Positions 1-11,332 of a stretch of DNA of 64,000 bases are shown piece by piece. The notes under the pieces are model-generated. The model worked only from the letters and a program-made list of their open reading frames with translations. It did no database searches and was not told the DNA's origin. Source of the stretch: Adineta ricciae (Eukaryota > Rotifera > Eurotatoria > Adinetida > Adinetidae). The stretch covers positions 62,001 through 126,000 of the forward strand of contig CAJNOJ010000160.1 of assembly GCA_905250025.1 (NCBI GenBank), in the 5' to 3' direction. Made by a program: the position numbers and the translations under genes. Within the stretch, counting starts at the first letter, position 1. Each line of letters opens with the position of its first letter.

Positions 1-173
1 TTGTCTACTCTCAATTGTCTGACTTGAACTATCGATCGATGAATGAGCCAACTTCATCATCGAATAATCATCATCCGACACGAATGAGTCCATATGCACG
101 GCAAACGTTTTATCCAATGTACACTCAACGTGATATTCATTCACCGTCTCGTACAACCGCTGATTATGCTTAG
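1..173 (+). CDS. C-terminal end of an unknown protein (5' partial)
   Basis: The window opens inside a + strand reading frame that starts at base 3 and ends at the TAG at 171-173. It gives about 56 residues rich in Ser, Asn, His, Tyr and Pro, including the segments NEPTSSSNNHHP and TFYPMYTQRD. The composition suggests a disordered, low-complexity C-terminus. No domain or catalytic motif is visible, so I do not assign a family. The gene body lies upstream of the window. Confidence 0.55.
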   Translation, partial: VYSQLSDLNYRSMNEPTSSSNNHHPTRMSPYARQTFYPMYTQRDIHSPSRTTADYA

Positions 174-906
174 AATTGGGAAGAGCGAGACAAGGACAAC
201 TTTCTGATTATTCTCTCTGTGTGTTCAATTCATTTTCTTTTAGTTTGACTCAAACAAAAAGTCGACTCTTCTTGTTGTGAGCGTTTGGTCAGATCAAAAA
301 TACATTTTTTTTTCTTCTTCTTCACTTCGTTCTTTTGCTTTGTAAAAATAAGAGAAAGCTAGAATACTGACAAATAAATTCATCTTTCGTTTTCGATTTT
401 TTTTGTTTGAATCAAAGAACAGCATGTCTCATCATTTCATCTTTACTAAATAAAATTAACTTTCTTCTTTTCTTCATCTACAATATCACACGAGCGGCGT
501 CTTCTTCCTTGATCTACATTTGTCTATCGAGAAGATAAGGAACTGAATGTGTATGTGTGTGTGTGTGTATATGTTTATGTGATGCCTATCTGTCATGATT
601 AGTACTGAAATGTGCACGCACATTGTGATGTGTTTATGTATATCGATATCATTGTGTGAGTACAAAATAGACTAGAATCAATTAGTTGGCAAGAAATCAA
701 CGTTCGATACTAATTGAAGTTTGATTATTTTTCTGTTTGATAAATAAACAATTGAAAAAATATCAAAGATGTGATTAGGAAGGAGTTCATCGAAAATAGA
801 ATGTTTATTCTTCTGCCGTCGAAAGCAAGAGCATGTCATTTTTCTTCTAATTTTTATTAACGAAAAGAGCATTTAAAAAAACATTGGAAAAAGACAACTG
901 TATTTA
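174..906. other. Intergenic stretch with a GT microsatellite
   Basis: About 730 bases between two convergent genes. It is rich in T runs (3' UTR-like) and holds a short GT/GTAT repeat near 546-570. The small frames here lack codon character or conserved motifs, so I see no gene. Confidence 0.6.
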
Positions 907-2670
907 TCACACACTAAGTTCAGCGATTGAAACGAGACACTTCGCTCGTTTATTCATTTCATTAACGAACATATTATAAGGCATAATTGTTTCAATTAAA
1001 TAATTCTGTTCGTGATTTCCCACAAAACGATTGAGAGAGTATTCGATGGGTGACGCGATCTTCCATGAACGTAAACATGGATAGTGTTCGCCAATAAAGG
1101 TGGCAGCTGCTAACTGTGTTGTCAGTGAATTTGGTCCGCGAACGCTTAAACATTTCAATGTTGACAAACGTTGACAACAAGCGATGAGCTCGAGATAGTC
1201 ATTCGATGAGAATCGATTGTAATCGAGATCTAAGACGACAAGACGTGTTTGTTTCATCAGGACGATTAGTAGTGTACGCATGAAGCGGTTTAAACGATTC
1301 GTGCCTAGATCCATATGTAGAAATTGATGGCGAGTACTTAGTTGACTTAAACTGAGCAGGTCATTTTCACAAAGAGAACAGAAATCTAAATTTAGAATTT
1401 CCAATGATTGTTCAATGGAACTTAATATCCGTTCAAGTCGGTCAGTTAATGGCGAGCCACTCAACGAGAGGTTCTTTAGATACTTTAGTTGGGACAAGAC
1501 GTGACAGAATTGATCTAAATCGTCGTGATTCAGACGAAAGTCGATGAAATTGCAAGACAGATCCAAAGTATGCAATTGCGTTAGACTAGGTAAACGGGGA
1601 AGAAAGTACTTGAAATTTTGTCGTGTTAATACATTATAAGGCACGCGGAGTGTATGGACAAACTACAAGGAAGAAGAGACAAGTTTTTCTATGGCGAAGT
1701 GTGCAGAGTTTTACTCGTTTATCAACGTGATCGAGGAAACTGCTCACGAGAGCTAAACCGATGCATCGCATATCGATTGTACAGATTTGTAGTTGAATAT
1801 TTGGAGTCGAAGAACGAAGTGCTGAGAGGAGCTCAACATAAGTTCGATAGTCTTGAATGATGCAATCGAATCGAATTATAATCTGATCGGTCGGATACGA
1901 ACTCGATTTCGTAAGATCTTCAGTCGAACGAGCTAAATTACAATCGGTAAACGTTCTTTTCCCGCGTTTTAACAAGTCTCATTCGTACCTGTATTCGTAG
2001 TGACTGCTTGTTGTTCAATTTCGTCGTCTTCTGATCGGAGAACAGGCAATAAGTGTTGGTGCTGTTGATTGTAAATATCGATCAGCTGGTTCCGTTTGGT
2101 TTCTTTTTCTGCCAACCGGCAATGCGTAGAAATGTATCGGATGATTAATTCAACTACAGGAAAGTTCGTCACGTCAAGGATACGTATATTTGAGAGAGGT
2201 TTTTCGTTGAATTGCATCTGCTGTTGGCGAATCGAATCAATAAATCGAGGGATAATAATCACGGAGTATTTGATAGCTTGTTTCGTTCGTTGTAAAGCAG
2301 TTTTCTCACAGAGTAACATTTTCAAGGAAGTTAGTTTTTTCTTCACGAAATTTTCCAAACGAAACACTCGATGTGGCCATCGTGCGATGAGAATGTTGAT
2401 GCATGAATCGTCATGTGTCGAATTCAATGCTGCACTAAATAACGGATCAAACAAGTCTTTTGGAATGATACGACATGCACGTTCTGTTAAATATTCGCTT
2501 TGTGCAATTTTTGAGCAACATATATCGAGTAATTTCTCTGGTTGAGATTCGTTTTCTTGTCGATAGGGATGATCTTCATCGTCTTGATAGTTTATCTGGA
2601 ACGATGCGCCATTACGAAAAAATAAATAGGAAAAGTCATTCGCGATTGCAGTTGATTGCTGTTGAGACAT
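907..2670 (-). CDS. LRRC14/PRAME-like leucine-rich repeat protein
   Basis: Three exons read on the minus strand: 2670-1989, 1932-1715 and 1662-907. The introns are 56 and 52 bp, and the joined frame is 551 residues. The N-terminal part has the family signature of LRRC14/PRAME proteins (IIPKDLFDPLF followed by IARWPHRVFRL, around residues 67-102), then an ILDVTNFP strand. The last exon carries irregular leucine-rich repeats such as LHTLDLSCNFID, LEILNLDFCSL and LVVLDLDYNRFS. Length is close to vertebrate LRRC14 (about 490). Family members act as substrate receptors of Cullin-2 ligases, and LRRC14 is reported to restrain IKK/NF-kB signalling; that this copy does either is inference. The ATG at 2670 is the first in frame. 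Orthology inside the LRRC14/PRAME group is not certain. Confidence 0.75.
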
Positions 2671-2875
2671 GCTTCGATCTAGTTCATTTTCAATGCGACT
2701 CTAACCATCCAGGCATTGGATTCCATCAATGATGATTCCATACTTTGTTCGATGATTTCCTATTGGCTAATAGATATTCACGGAAGGACAAGAATAGATC
2801 GTAATGGCGATGGATACCATTGCATTGTGATCGTGTTATATGTTGAGAAAAACATTCGATTTATGATTTTTTTAT

Positions 2876-4354
2876 ATGTTCCGACAGAAAATTAGTCAAT
2901 TGAGGCATTTTGGTCCTGTCATTGTTATCTTACTCATCTCATGGATGTAGGTATGAATAAATATAGACTATGTAGGATGACATTGTTCTCTCTTTTGTTT
3001 AAAACGTACTATTGATAAGAAGATTAAACACGAATGTATTTTGTACATAGAAATAATTGTCGTTCGCTGAAAGAATAAGAATGTTTACTCTTAATGTAGT
3101 GCAAGCAATGGATTCAATTGTCTCCGGAAGTGGTTTCCATGGGATTTACATAGTCCGTTGAGTGTAATCAACTTTACGATAGCTTGCTTTTGGTTTCTAC
3201 TGGTTTTATACAACTACTTTCAATGTATTTTTCTTGGGCCTGGTTTGTGTTACAATGCAATGAAGAAAACAAGAGTGAATGAATGCTTTCATAGGTTATG
3301 TACCAACCAACTGGCGACCAAATTTGATAGAACATGAAAAATATCTTCAATATTGTAAGTAATTAGTTTTTCTATTCACACGCAAACACTATCATTAACT
3401 TTCTAGGTGAAATCTGCCAAAGTTTCAAAGTACCGCGAGCCCACCATTGTCGAACGTGTCAACGATGTGTATTGAAATTCGATCACCATGTAAGTTCGCA
3501 TAGTACAGAGCACTAATCTTGTCATAGATTGATTCTAGTGTCCGTGGATAAATACATGTCTTGGGTATAAAAATCATGCTTGTTTCTGCTGGTTTTTGTT
3601 ATCATCTATTCTTGGTTGTATTCATGCTTTATTAATGATTTGTCCATGTGTTTATCGGGTGCTCTTCATGCCGTATATGCCATGGAAAAACGAACCAAGG
3701 ATTGATTTTACAACAATAAGTTTAATGTCATCGATGCTTTCAATCGGACTGGCTATTGGTGTCATTATTGCTGTTAGTATATGGATTTGCACGAACATAC
3801 TCATTTCGTGTTTCTAGTTAGGACTTCTGTTGCTGATTCAATTGAAGAATATTGCATGCAATCGAACGACGGTGGAAAATAGGATTATACGGGAAGCAAA
3901 TGACCGACATCGAGAACAATTTATTTATCCATATGATCTTGGCTTTCAAGAAAATCTTCGTCAAGTGTTCAACTGGAAAGATTGTTTTCGATTAGTTGGA
4001 GACGGTCTCACATGGCCTGTACGTTCTGACTGTGATCAGTATACATTAACACGTGAACAACTTGAACAAGAAGTAGAACGTCAACAACAAGCTGTTCGTT
4101 ACAAAGCCATCCGATCGTACGATGGATCATTCTTTCCATTAATTTACGGTTTACCTACATGTATTCATATTCCATATTCCATCGAACCACGTCTTCGAAT
4201 TAGTCAGGGTGATTATCTACTTGTGACACGTCGGCAGAACTATTGGTTGTATGGCAAATTTCTCATGGCTAACCAAACGATGACTGGATGTCGCGGTTGG
4301 TTTCCACGTTGCTGTGTTACACAACATCTTGGCACGAAGAAGAAGCTATCATAA
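2876..4354 (+). CDS. ZDHHC6: Palmitoyltransferase ZDHHC6 (DHHC plus C-terminal SH3-like domain)
   Basis: Six exons (2876-2946, 3100-3242, 3295-3354, 3407-3489, 3539-3772, 3818-4354) give 375 residues. An N-terminal membrane pair (HFGPVIVILLISW and the NFTIACFWFLL segment) precedes GPGYVP, a cysteine-rich DHHC zinc domain (CEICQSFKVPRAHHC, CQRCVLKFDHHC) with the catalytic DHHC Cys, then two further membrane segments. The C-terminal half matches the SH3-like region peculiar to ZDHHC6, with the motifs YWLYGK and RGWFPRCCV. The protein ends KKLS, a dilysine KKxx ER-retrieval signal equivalent to the KKNR end of human ZDHHC6. Role: S-acylation of ER proteins; the human enzyme modifies calnexin and is itself controlled by ZDHHC16. 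The first exon is short, so the start is the least certain part. Confidence 0.9.
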
Positions 4355-5192
4355 GGCACACAGCAAGGTATGTAATACTTTGCTCGATCAGAAGTGTTTT
4401 TTCGCCATTTTACAATTTTGATAAATTGTAAAGATGAAAAAAAAAGCGTTTAATCATCGATTTCATTCGTGAGACTTGTTCGATTCGACATAGTTATCGT
4501 AATACATATTATAAACTGTGCAAAATACGGAGCATTACCAGTGCGAGTTTCGTTTGTTAGACAAGCGTTTCGATTGCCAAGTTCTTTCAGAGATCCAAGT
4601 CGACCTCCGCCTCTTTTTAGCCATCATCATGGATCTATTCACTATGCGATCTTGTCTTCAAGACATGGTTGAAAATCTAGGTATTGATATGAACTCGATC
4701 CAATGAAACTTTGCATTTTCCATTTATTCGAACATTGTTGTTTCTCCTTATCTTCTAGCTTGCACATAATTCGCGTTCGCGTTGCGTTTACGATGTAAAT
4801 GTACATTTATTTTCGCGTCTACTTCGCGTTGACTTTACACTTTAATACGTGTTTGATCGTTACACGCAATCGCTGATGTTCATGACGATATGTACACAAG
4901 ATGACGACTAATCATGCGCTACAGACATCGACTTGATTGATTTCCACCAAAAACAACACTAATATGCGAATCATATCAATATTTGTTTTCTTATTTTTTC
5001 ATGTAATGTCGTGATTTTTTGTTTTCGTTTTATCTTTTCATATGTGATCTGCTCGTTCCGATTTCCAGCGTTTGTTACCATTGTGTCTTGAAAAGTCGAA
5101 TAACTGAACGTATCACTCTGTTGCGTTTCGCTTCTTTGATACTTTTGATATAATTGTTTTTCTATTCTGAAATGCAGATACGAACGCACACG
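4355..5192. other. Intergenic stretch, possible unassigned small frame
   Basis: About 840 bases between ZDHHC6 and the RRM gene. A strong donor-like GTATGT follows the ZDHHC6 stop at about 4368, so a 3' UTR intron is possible. A + strand frame at 4518-4706 (ending NLGIDMNSIQ) has reasonable codon character but starts with GTG, and no family is recognisable. I do not call it a gene. The rest is T-rich and shows nothing. Confidence 0.4.
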
Positions 5193-6475
5193 ATGACTGA
5201 TCCAACTAAAATAGTGAAAACCAAGTTATTTATTGGCAATCTCGATCCAGGAACACAACCAGGTATATAGTTCATAAAGATCTCGTTTATTTTAATCAGA
5301 ATTTTGAATTTGTTTTAGACGAACTAACCGAGTTATGTTCACCGTATGGTACTGTGCTCGAAGCGTCGGTGATAAAAGATTACGGCTTTGTGGTAAGGAA
5401 GATGAAAGACATTTCGTATTCGTTTACTTTGTGCGTTGAGTAGCACTATGGTTCTATGGAAGAAGCTGGAAAAGCAGCATATGCTTTAAATAACCGAGAT
5501 TTTCATGGAAAACGATTGCGTGTTGAAGTAAGTATTTCGATAGGATATTTTTGAATCTTTTACTGATTGGAATCGTTTTGCTTAGCTTTCAACGAGTACA
5601 GTGCGACATAAGCCTGGACAACCAGAACCTGCAAGTGCTTTAAAACAGTAAGATAGGCTATTTTCGAATACAGCATCTACATGTGCTAGATTTAGTTCGC
5701 GCGGTCGTTCCGGACAGAAAGGCAACAGCAACGGTGCATCTCGATACAGTTCAGGTGCACCGAGCGGTGGCGGCGGTCCGATGCGGCATGGCTCTTTATC
5801 TTGGGCTAGGAATGATGCTCGTCCATACAGCGGTTATCCAGCTAATCATGGTGCCTACGATCGACTTCGTCCATATGATATGCGACCAGATTCACGTCAT
5901 TATTATGATGATCGACGCGAGAGTAGTTATGATCCACCGGCTTACTTCGGTGGCAGTAATAGTGATTTGAATGAAGGACGTCATTATCGTGATCTACCAC
6001 ATCCAGATGACTACGGCTCAAGCCGGTAAGTTGTGGCCACTTTTGTTCATATCGACAACGATGACTACTACTCAATTTCTCATAGATCATACGATCGTCA
6101 TCCTGCCCCACCACCTATCGATCCTTATTATAGTGGTGGATTACCTCATGGTCCTCCGCCACCCATGGATCATTATCAAAACTATGACCCGTACCAAAAA
6201 TACTACGCGAGTCGACCTCGGGATCCCGAATATCCAGGTCAACGGTACGTTGTGAGTCATCTCTATTTCCTATATAGAAATTCATTGTTTGTAGTGATTA
6301 TGATCCGTATCCAAACTATCGCAATGGTCCCGGACAACTTCGACATGATTTACCTGTCAATCTACCGCCACCCCCACCTCTTCACTCGACCTACTCGAGT
6401 TCTCATCGACAACATCATTCATATGGAAATGCTTCGTCGAATCTTGATCATTATTATGGTGCCCGTCAGCGCTAA
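5193..6475 (+). CDS. RNA-binding protein with one RRM, lark/RBM4-like
   Basis: Start at the ATG at 5193, with at least six introns of about 45-65 bp. The N-terminus is a single RRM: RNP2 is KLFIGNL (residues 11-17) and the RNP1 region is DYGFVHYGS, followed by a KRLRVELS strand. The remainder is low complexity and rich in Arg, Ser, Gly, Tyr and Pro (SRGRSG, PSGGGGPMRHG, PPPIDPYYSGG, NLPPPPPL), ending YYGARQR. The first RRM resembles RBM4/lark (KLFIGNL...GYGKVLE...NYGFVH type). However, the second RRM and CCHC knuckle of that family are absent, so this is a shorter relative. Likely roles are splicing or mRNA binding in the nucleus. The arginine/tyrosine-rich tail suggests a condensate-prone protein; that is inference. 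Confidence 0.8.
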
Positions 6476-6642
6476 TCTCTAATGACTAGACTAAAATTGA
6501 TTTTAGTGTGTGTACATATATGTGTTAACTATTTGTCATTGCTTTGTTTCTTACATATCTATTCAAACAGAAAAGAAATCTATACATTGTACGATGCGCT
6601 CTCTTTAACTCATATTTTTCTTCTTGTTCATGTTTACGTTAG

Positions 6643-7688
6643 ATGACAGAAGATAAGAGATTTAGCATCTCCATCGTCTTGATTGATAACGACGGACGAC
6701 GCATCGTTCCCGAATTTGTCACTGTAAGTGTAAACGCAAAAGAAACAACACATTCTTTTTAGTATTCATTTGTCTTTTTCAGCCATTGGTTCAACAATTG
6801 AAGCCTAACAGTGAAGATGTTAATGTTGACATTCACTTCGAAGATGGTCAATTGACTATTCAACGAAATGACATATCGAAGATTTTATTTCGAGTACGTT
6901 TCATTAAACATGTCATTAGTAAGTTTGATGTTCGAACTCGTTTAGCGACCACCTTATTGTCCATTTACAAATCTTTATTTTCAAAATAATTCTTCAATCA
7001 TTTCGGTTAATCCATCAAATGCCATTATGGTGGGTGTTGTGATACTTTTTGAATGTCATGATAGTCGTGTTCTTTTAACGAGACGTGCGAGTCATATGCG
7101 AACGTATCCATCGTGCTGGGTGTGTCCTGGTGGTGGAGTCGAACGAAATGAAACAGTAAATGTTTCTCAAAAAGTGTGAAGTATTGTAATTGAACAACTC
7201 TAGTTAATCCAAGCGGGTATTCGCGAGCTGAGCGAAGAAGTTGGTATCGAAGTCAGTGAGCGTGAACTAGACACATCGCGAGTCCTGGGTTTATGGGAGG
7301 TAAAAAGAAAAAACTATCTCATTTAATCGAATTTGAGACACTGATTTCTTAGTCATCGTTTCCAGTCGATCTTTCGCATGGTCTTCCGCGTCGTCATCAT
7401 ATTGTGATATACATACACGTTCGTTCTTCGAGAACAAGCGAAGAAATCTCAGTTAAAGTTGATCCGAATGAAGTCGATGCGTATACATGGCTTTCATACG
7501 AACAGATTCATGATATTTCAAAGCGTACAAATTCCGATCCGTCTCGTACTTTTAATGCGCACATCTACACGACAGGAAGTAACGAGCTGTTGTTTGACTT
7601 ACTCGCAACCAGTGATTTCAATCAGAAGGAAAATCTTACCAGTGGTACACGTTTTGCACTTGAACAACTATACCTTCTTCAATCATAA
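6643..7688 (+). CDS. NUDT17: Nudix hydrolase NUDT17-like
   Basis: Five exons; the intron at 6894-6945 is well supported because it joins to RPPYCPF, a motif also found in human NUDT17 (RPPFCPF). The Nudix box is complete: GGVERNE, seven residues, then RELSEEVGI, matching GX5EX7REUXEEXGU with its metal-binding glutamates. Downstream segments LGLWESSFP, GLPRRHHIVIYI, PNEVDAYTWLS and SGTRFALEQL align in order with NUDT17, which makes the subfamily call firm. It presumably hydrolyses a nucleoside-diphosphate-linked or CoA-type substrate; the substrate is not known from sequence. The start ATG at 6643 directly follows TTAG, a possible trans-splice acceptor. Confidence 0.85.
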
Positions 7689-8127
7689 TCTATCTGCGTG
7701 CACTTTCTTTTTGACGCGTTACATAATTTAATATCAAATATCTCATCCCGATACATTGATGATTGCTGACAACATGAGATGCTGGTAATGTCAAAGACTT
7801 TGTCTTTTCTTATCATCAGTCTGGAGATTAACCTTCGGTTGAGAAATAGCCCGTTGCGTGTGCGTGTTGTTTTTTCCCAAGGTTAATAATCGAACCGGAA
7901 TGCACGAAAAAGAAAAAAACTGACTCATATGCATATACTATCATTATGCATTTGAGTTTGACTCTTTTGTTTAATGTTTTCTTTTTCTCCTTTCCAGATT
8001 GATAAATACGCTTTTTAGACATTTGCGCTCTAACGATTATTGATGTCATCGTTTTCAGGCGAGTAAGACGTTATTGTTTACACGAGAGAATGTAAGAAAG
8101 AAAATCTTGCCTCATTTTAGTTTTCTC
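7689..8127. other. Intergenic stretch
   Basis: About 440 bases between NUDT17 and PTRH2. T/C-rich tracts occur near 7975-7995. No coding signal beyond a TTG-led extension of the PTRH2 frame. Confidence 0.6.
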
Positions 8128-9137
8128 ATGAACCAAGGCGTTTGGTTTAGCGAAAAAAATGTTATCGCTGGCCTCTTGGCTGGATTTTTCGGAGGTACGG
8201 TGAAAGATAAAGGATGTACGATTGGAAAACACAAGATTTCCGTTTGTTTGTTCAAGGTCTGGCATTTGGATGGTTATTCAGTTCGTCATTATTCGTAAAT
8301 AATAATGTAAAAGTCGTTTCGGGTGCATTTGATTCCAAGAGAGATGAACGTGACGATGAACAGAGCGTAAGACAAGAGAATTGAACGAAGGAAAGTTTGG
8401 GAATTGTTCATATTTAGTTCGAACCCGGTTGTTCGGATGCTGATGGAGAATATAAGGTAATGATCTTTCATCCGATGGTAAACTGATGTTGTTGTATACT
8501 GGCGTCTCTAGATGGTGCTAGTAGTTAGGAATGACTTGAAGATGGGCAAAGGTAGGTTTTTATTTTCCATTTGAAAACATCTGTTTGATCTATTCATTGG
8601 TTGATGTTTTATAGGAAAAGTAGCAGCACAAGTGAGAAACTTGATGAACCGAAAGTACAACGAAGTTGATGATTATTTTTTGTTTCAAGTGTTCTCATGC
8701 GACATTAGGTTGCTTTCAAAAAGCATGTGAACAAGCTCCAAACGCCGTTGACACATGGTTTTCAGGTGGTCAAGCAAAAGTTGTTTGTAAATGCGAATCA
8801 GCTAATGACTTGTAAGATAAAAATTACGCTGAACGATTCTGTATGAACTCTTTTTGTAGAGAGGAACTACAGCGTCAAGCAAAACGAAAGGGTCTCACAA
8901 CTTGTCTGATACGTGATGCTGGTACGCATAAAACTAACTTGATGCTTGGTTTATTCTTCATTTTTTTATTGCAGGTCGAACACAAATTGAACCGGGTAGT
9001 AAAACAGTACTTGGCATTGGTCCAGGTTTGTTTAAATACCATTTTCTTACAAAAAAAGTCCAAACTTTACCTATTCACTTTTTCTAGCTCCTTCAAAATC
9101 GATTAACGAAATAACACAACATTTAAAACTCTATTGA
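8128..9137 (+). CDS. PTRH2: Peptidyl-tRNA hydrolase 2, mitochondrial type
   Basis: Eight or so short exons with introns of about 50-60 bp. An N-terminal hydrophobic stretch (VIAGLLAGFFGG..AFGWLFSSSLF) serves as the membrane anchor, as in human PTRH2. A variable acidic linker leads to the catalytic Pth2 domain: KMVLVVRNDLKMGKGKVAAQ, then CSHA after an intron, GGQAKVVCKC, and the C-terminal DAGRTQIEPGSKTVLGIGP and HLKLY motifs. These are the hallmark segments of the family, including the conserved Lys, Asp and Thr of the active site. Role: releases peptides from peptidyl-tRNA; in animals it also promotes anoikis from the mitochondrial outer membrane. The start is the first ATG; a longer frame would need a TTG. 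Confidence 0.92.
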
Positions 9138-9212
9138 TTTTGATTTTCTTTTTTTGATTTGTTTTTGACAACTGAACTACGAGGAGTCGTTTCTATTCAT
9201 ACTATTTTTCAG

Positions 9213-10361
9213 ATGAGTGACACTACCACACCTATAGTGTCATCAATCTCTGCAACAAATCGAAATATGATGACGGGACAGATCAATCACTTCGGCAAAT
9301 ACGTCAAACTCAACGTGGGAAACCATTTGTTTTTAACTAGTTTTGATACTTTAACAAAAGAAGATACAATGTTCAAAGCGATGTTCAGTGGACGAATGGA
9401 AGTTGTACAGGACAGCGAAGGTATTCGACTTTCTTGCTAGGAAAATCAACTAGAAAACTTTGTTTCTATTTAAATAGGTTGGGTATTGATCGATCGTGAT
9501 GGAAAACATTTCAATTTAATTCTGAATTATCTTCGCGATGGAACAATTAATCTCCCTGAATGTACTCAAGCATTGAATGAATTACTTCATGAAGCGAAGT
9601 TCTATTGTATTGAATCATTGATTGAACTAGTCGAGCAACAATTACGTACACGTTCAAGAAAGAATGCCGGTGATACGGATGCGTGCTGTAAAGTTATCAT
9701 GTTGACATCCGCGAAAGAATTGCCAAATATCGTTACCACAGTTCGGAAACCAATTGTTAAATTAGCCATCAATCGACATAACAACAAATATTCCTACACT
9801 GCGTGAGTAGTAAGACAAAGTCAGGAGAATCTGATCGGATACGGTTTTCTGTTTATTTAGATCATCGGACGAGATGTTGATGAAAAATATCGAATTATTC
9901 GATAAGTTAAGCATTCGTTTACATAATCGAATATTGTTCATCAAAGATGTAACTGGTAGCGAAGAAATCTGTTGTTGGAGTTTTTACGGTAATGGACAGA
10001 AGATTGCTGAAGTTTGTTGCACGTCAATTGTTTATGCAACTGAACGAAAACAAAACAAAGTACGTGAAAACGAATTCAAATCAAATTGAAAAATGTTTCT
10101 CTCTCTTAAACTTAGGTTGAATTTTTCGAAGCGAGAATCTATGAAGAAACTCTGAATATTCTTTTGTATGAAAATCGAAACGCTTCGGTGGATGAAATCA
10201 TTCGTGCAACAACACCACGTTTTGCATCAGCGGCTCTGACTGATGATGATTTAGACGAAGAACGAAGTGTAACAACTAGTACAGCATCGACAGCAACAGC
10301 GTCAACAACAACAACAACAGCAGCAGCAGCCGCAACCAATCGTTCAGCGAGAAAGCGTTAA
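9213..10361 (+). CDS. BACURD-type BTB/KCTD Cullin-3 adaptor (KCTD10/KCTD13/TNFAIP1)
   Basis: Four exons give about 325 residues. A T1/BTB domain begins with [12 protein letters not shown] and contains [23 protein letters not shown] and ILNYLRDG. The C-terminal half has [48 protein letters not shown] and [14 protein letters not shown], which are specific to the KCTD10/KCTD13/TNFAIP1 group. A single gene probably represents the three vertebrate paralogs. Role: substrate adaptor of a Cullin-3 RING ligase, known to target RhoA and others. The C-terminus is a low-complexity Thr/Ala tract (ACA/GCA codon runs at about 10275-10335) ending NRSARKR. The start ATG follows TTTTTCAG directly. Confidence 0.92.
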
Positions 10362-10579
10362 GAGAATGAAGAAATTTCTTTATATGTTTGCGTGTGTATA
10401 CCCTCTCTTGTCTATTAGATCTAAATATTTTATTTACGGTTGGATTCAGTCAGTTATTTTCTGCTTTTATTTCTAACCTCACATATTTATCTTGTGTTTA
10501 TAGTCATTTCAATAAGGATATATCAAATAAACATATTTTCACAGATAAAATACAATGAAAAATGTCATTCTCTTGCGTC

Positions 10580-11332
10580 TTATGATGTCGTATTAAATAT
10601 TATCGTTTGAGAAATAGAACCATTATTGGCGGCAGTTTTCGCTCTACTAAATCCAACACAGGCCGTATTATTTAGACAAAACGTTTGACATGTGATCATG
10701 TTACCATAGTAAGGATTTCCAGCACAATCTTGGCCAGCTGAAGAACGAATAAATATATTGCTTATGTACCATCGATTAGACCAATCAGCGGGATAATTCG
10801 AATATACTGCTAGTGTACAGCCTTGGCACTCACCGAAATTCGCCGTATTGTACGTCCAATTGCGCGGAAGATACTAACTGATAACAGATCTACTTAACGT
10901 TGGCGAAAGCGTTGTCATTTTTGTTTCGACTACATCTAACGCTACTTGGGATGAAAAATACCATTGATGTCATGTACAAAGAAAATTTGATTGTATATTA
11001 ACATTAGAAACGGAGTATTGTCTTTCAATGAACTACTTCAAAAGATTGCTATAACTTGCCTGTATCAGAATTAGGATATTCAATGGAAGGAACTCATACT
11101 TAACTTGGTCCGATTTGCGTTCTTTCTTTTGATGATCACTGCGATAGCAATCAAAATGATGATATTCACACTGACAGTCAAAAGTCGTAGTAAGATCTTT
11201 TTCGAAGAGAATCGTTGTCTAAGAAGAAAGTTTCTTGAATGAATGTTGGAGAGAGAAAAGATGCATACTTCGTTAACTTTGTTGCAACGGATGACGGATT
11301 TTTATCTTCTATTTCAGGATGCACCTGAAACA
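10580..11332 (-). pseudogene. Decayed gene for a type II membrane protein with a Cys-rich ectodomain
   Basis: Reading the minus strand from 11332, an exon begins MFQVHPEIEDKNPSS and splices into one with a basic-flanked membrane helix (KKILLRLLTVSVNIIILIAI, then KRKN). Further down, 10870-10580 gives a secreted-like segment with regularly placed cysteines (FGECQGC, QDCAGNPYYG, ITCQTFCLNNTACVGF). The two parts fit a cytoplasmic tail, a transmembrane helix and a disulfide-rich ectodomain. The frame preceding the Cys-rich part has a TAG (about 10876-10878) that I could not remove with any plausible intron, and the middle joins poorly. I therefore call it a pseudogene. A missed short intron or assembly error is the alternative. 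Confidence 0.4.

Noticed and set aside
678-872. Minus-strand 64-residue frame
   Set aside because: AT-driven chance frame in a 3' UTR-like region, no motif, no splice support.
2096-2545. 149-residue + strand frame
   Set aside because: Shadow of the LRRC14-like first exon on the other strand.
4518-4706. 62-residue + strand frame ending NLGIDMNSIQ
   Set aside because: GTG start, no family match, no convincing splice partners; noted only as a possible exon.
5842-6114. His/Asp-rich minus-strand frame
   Set aside because: Antisense shadow of the low-complexity tail of the RRM protein.
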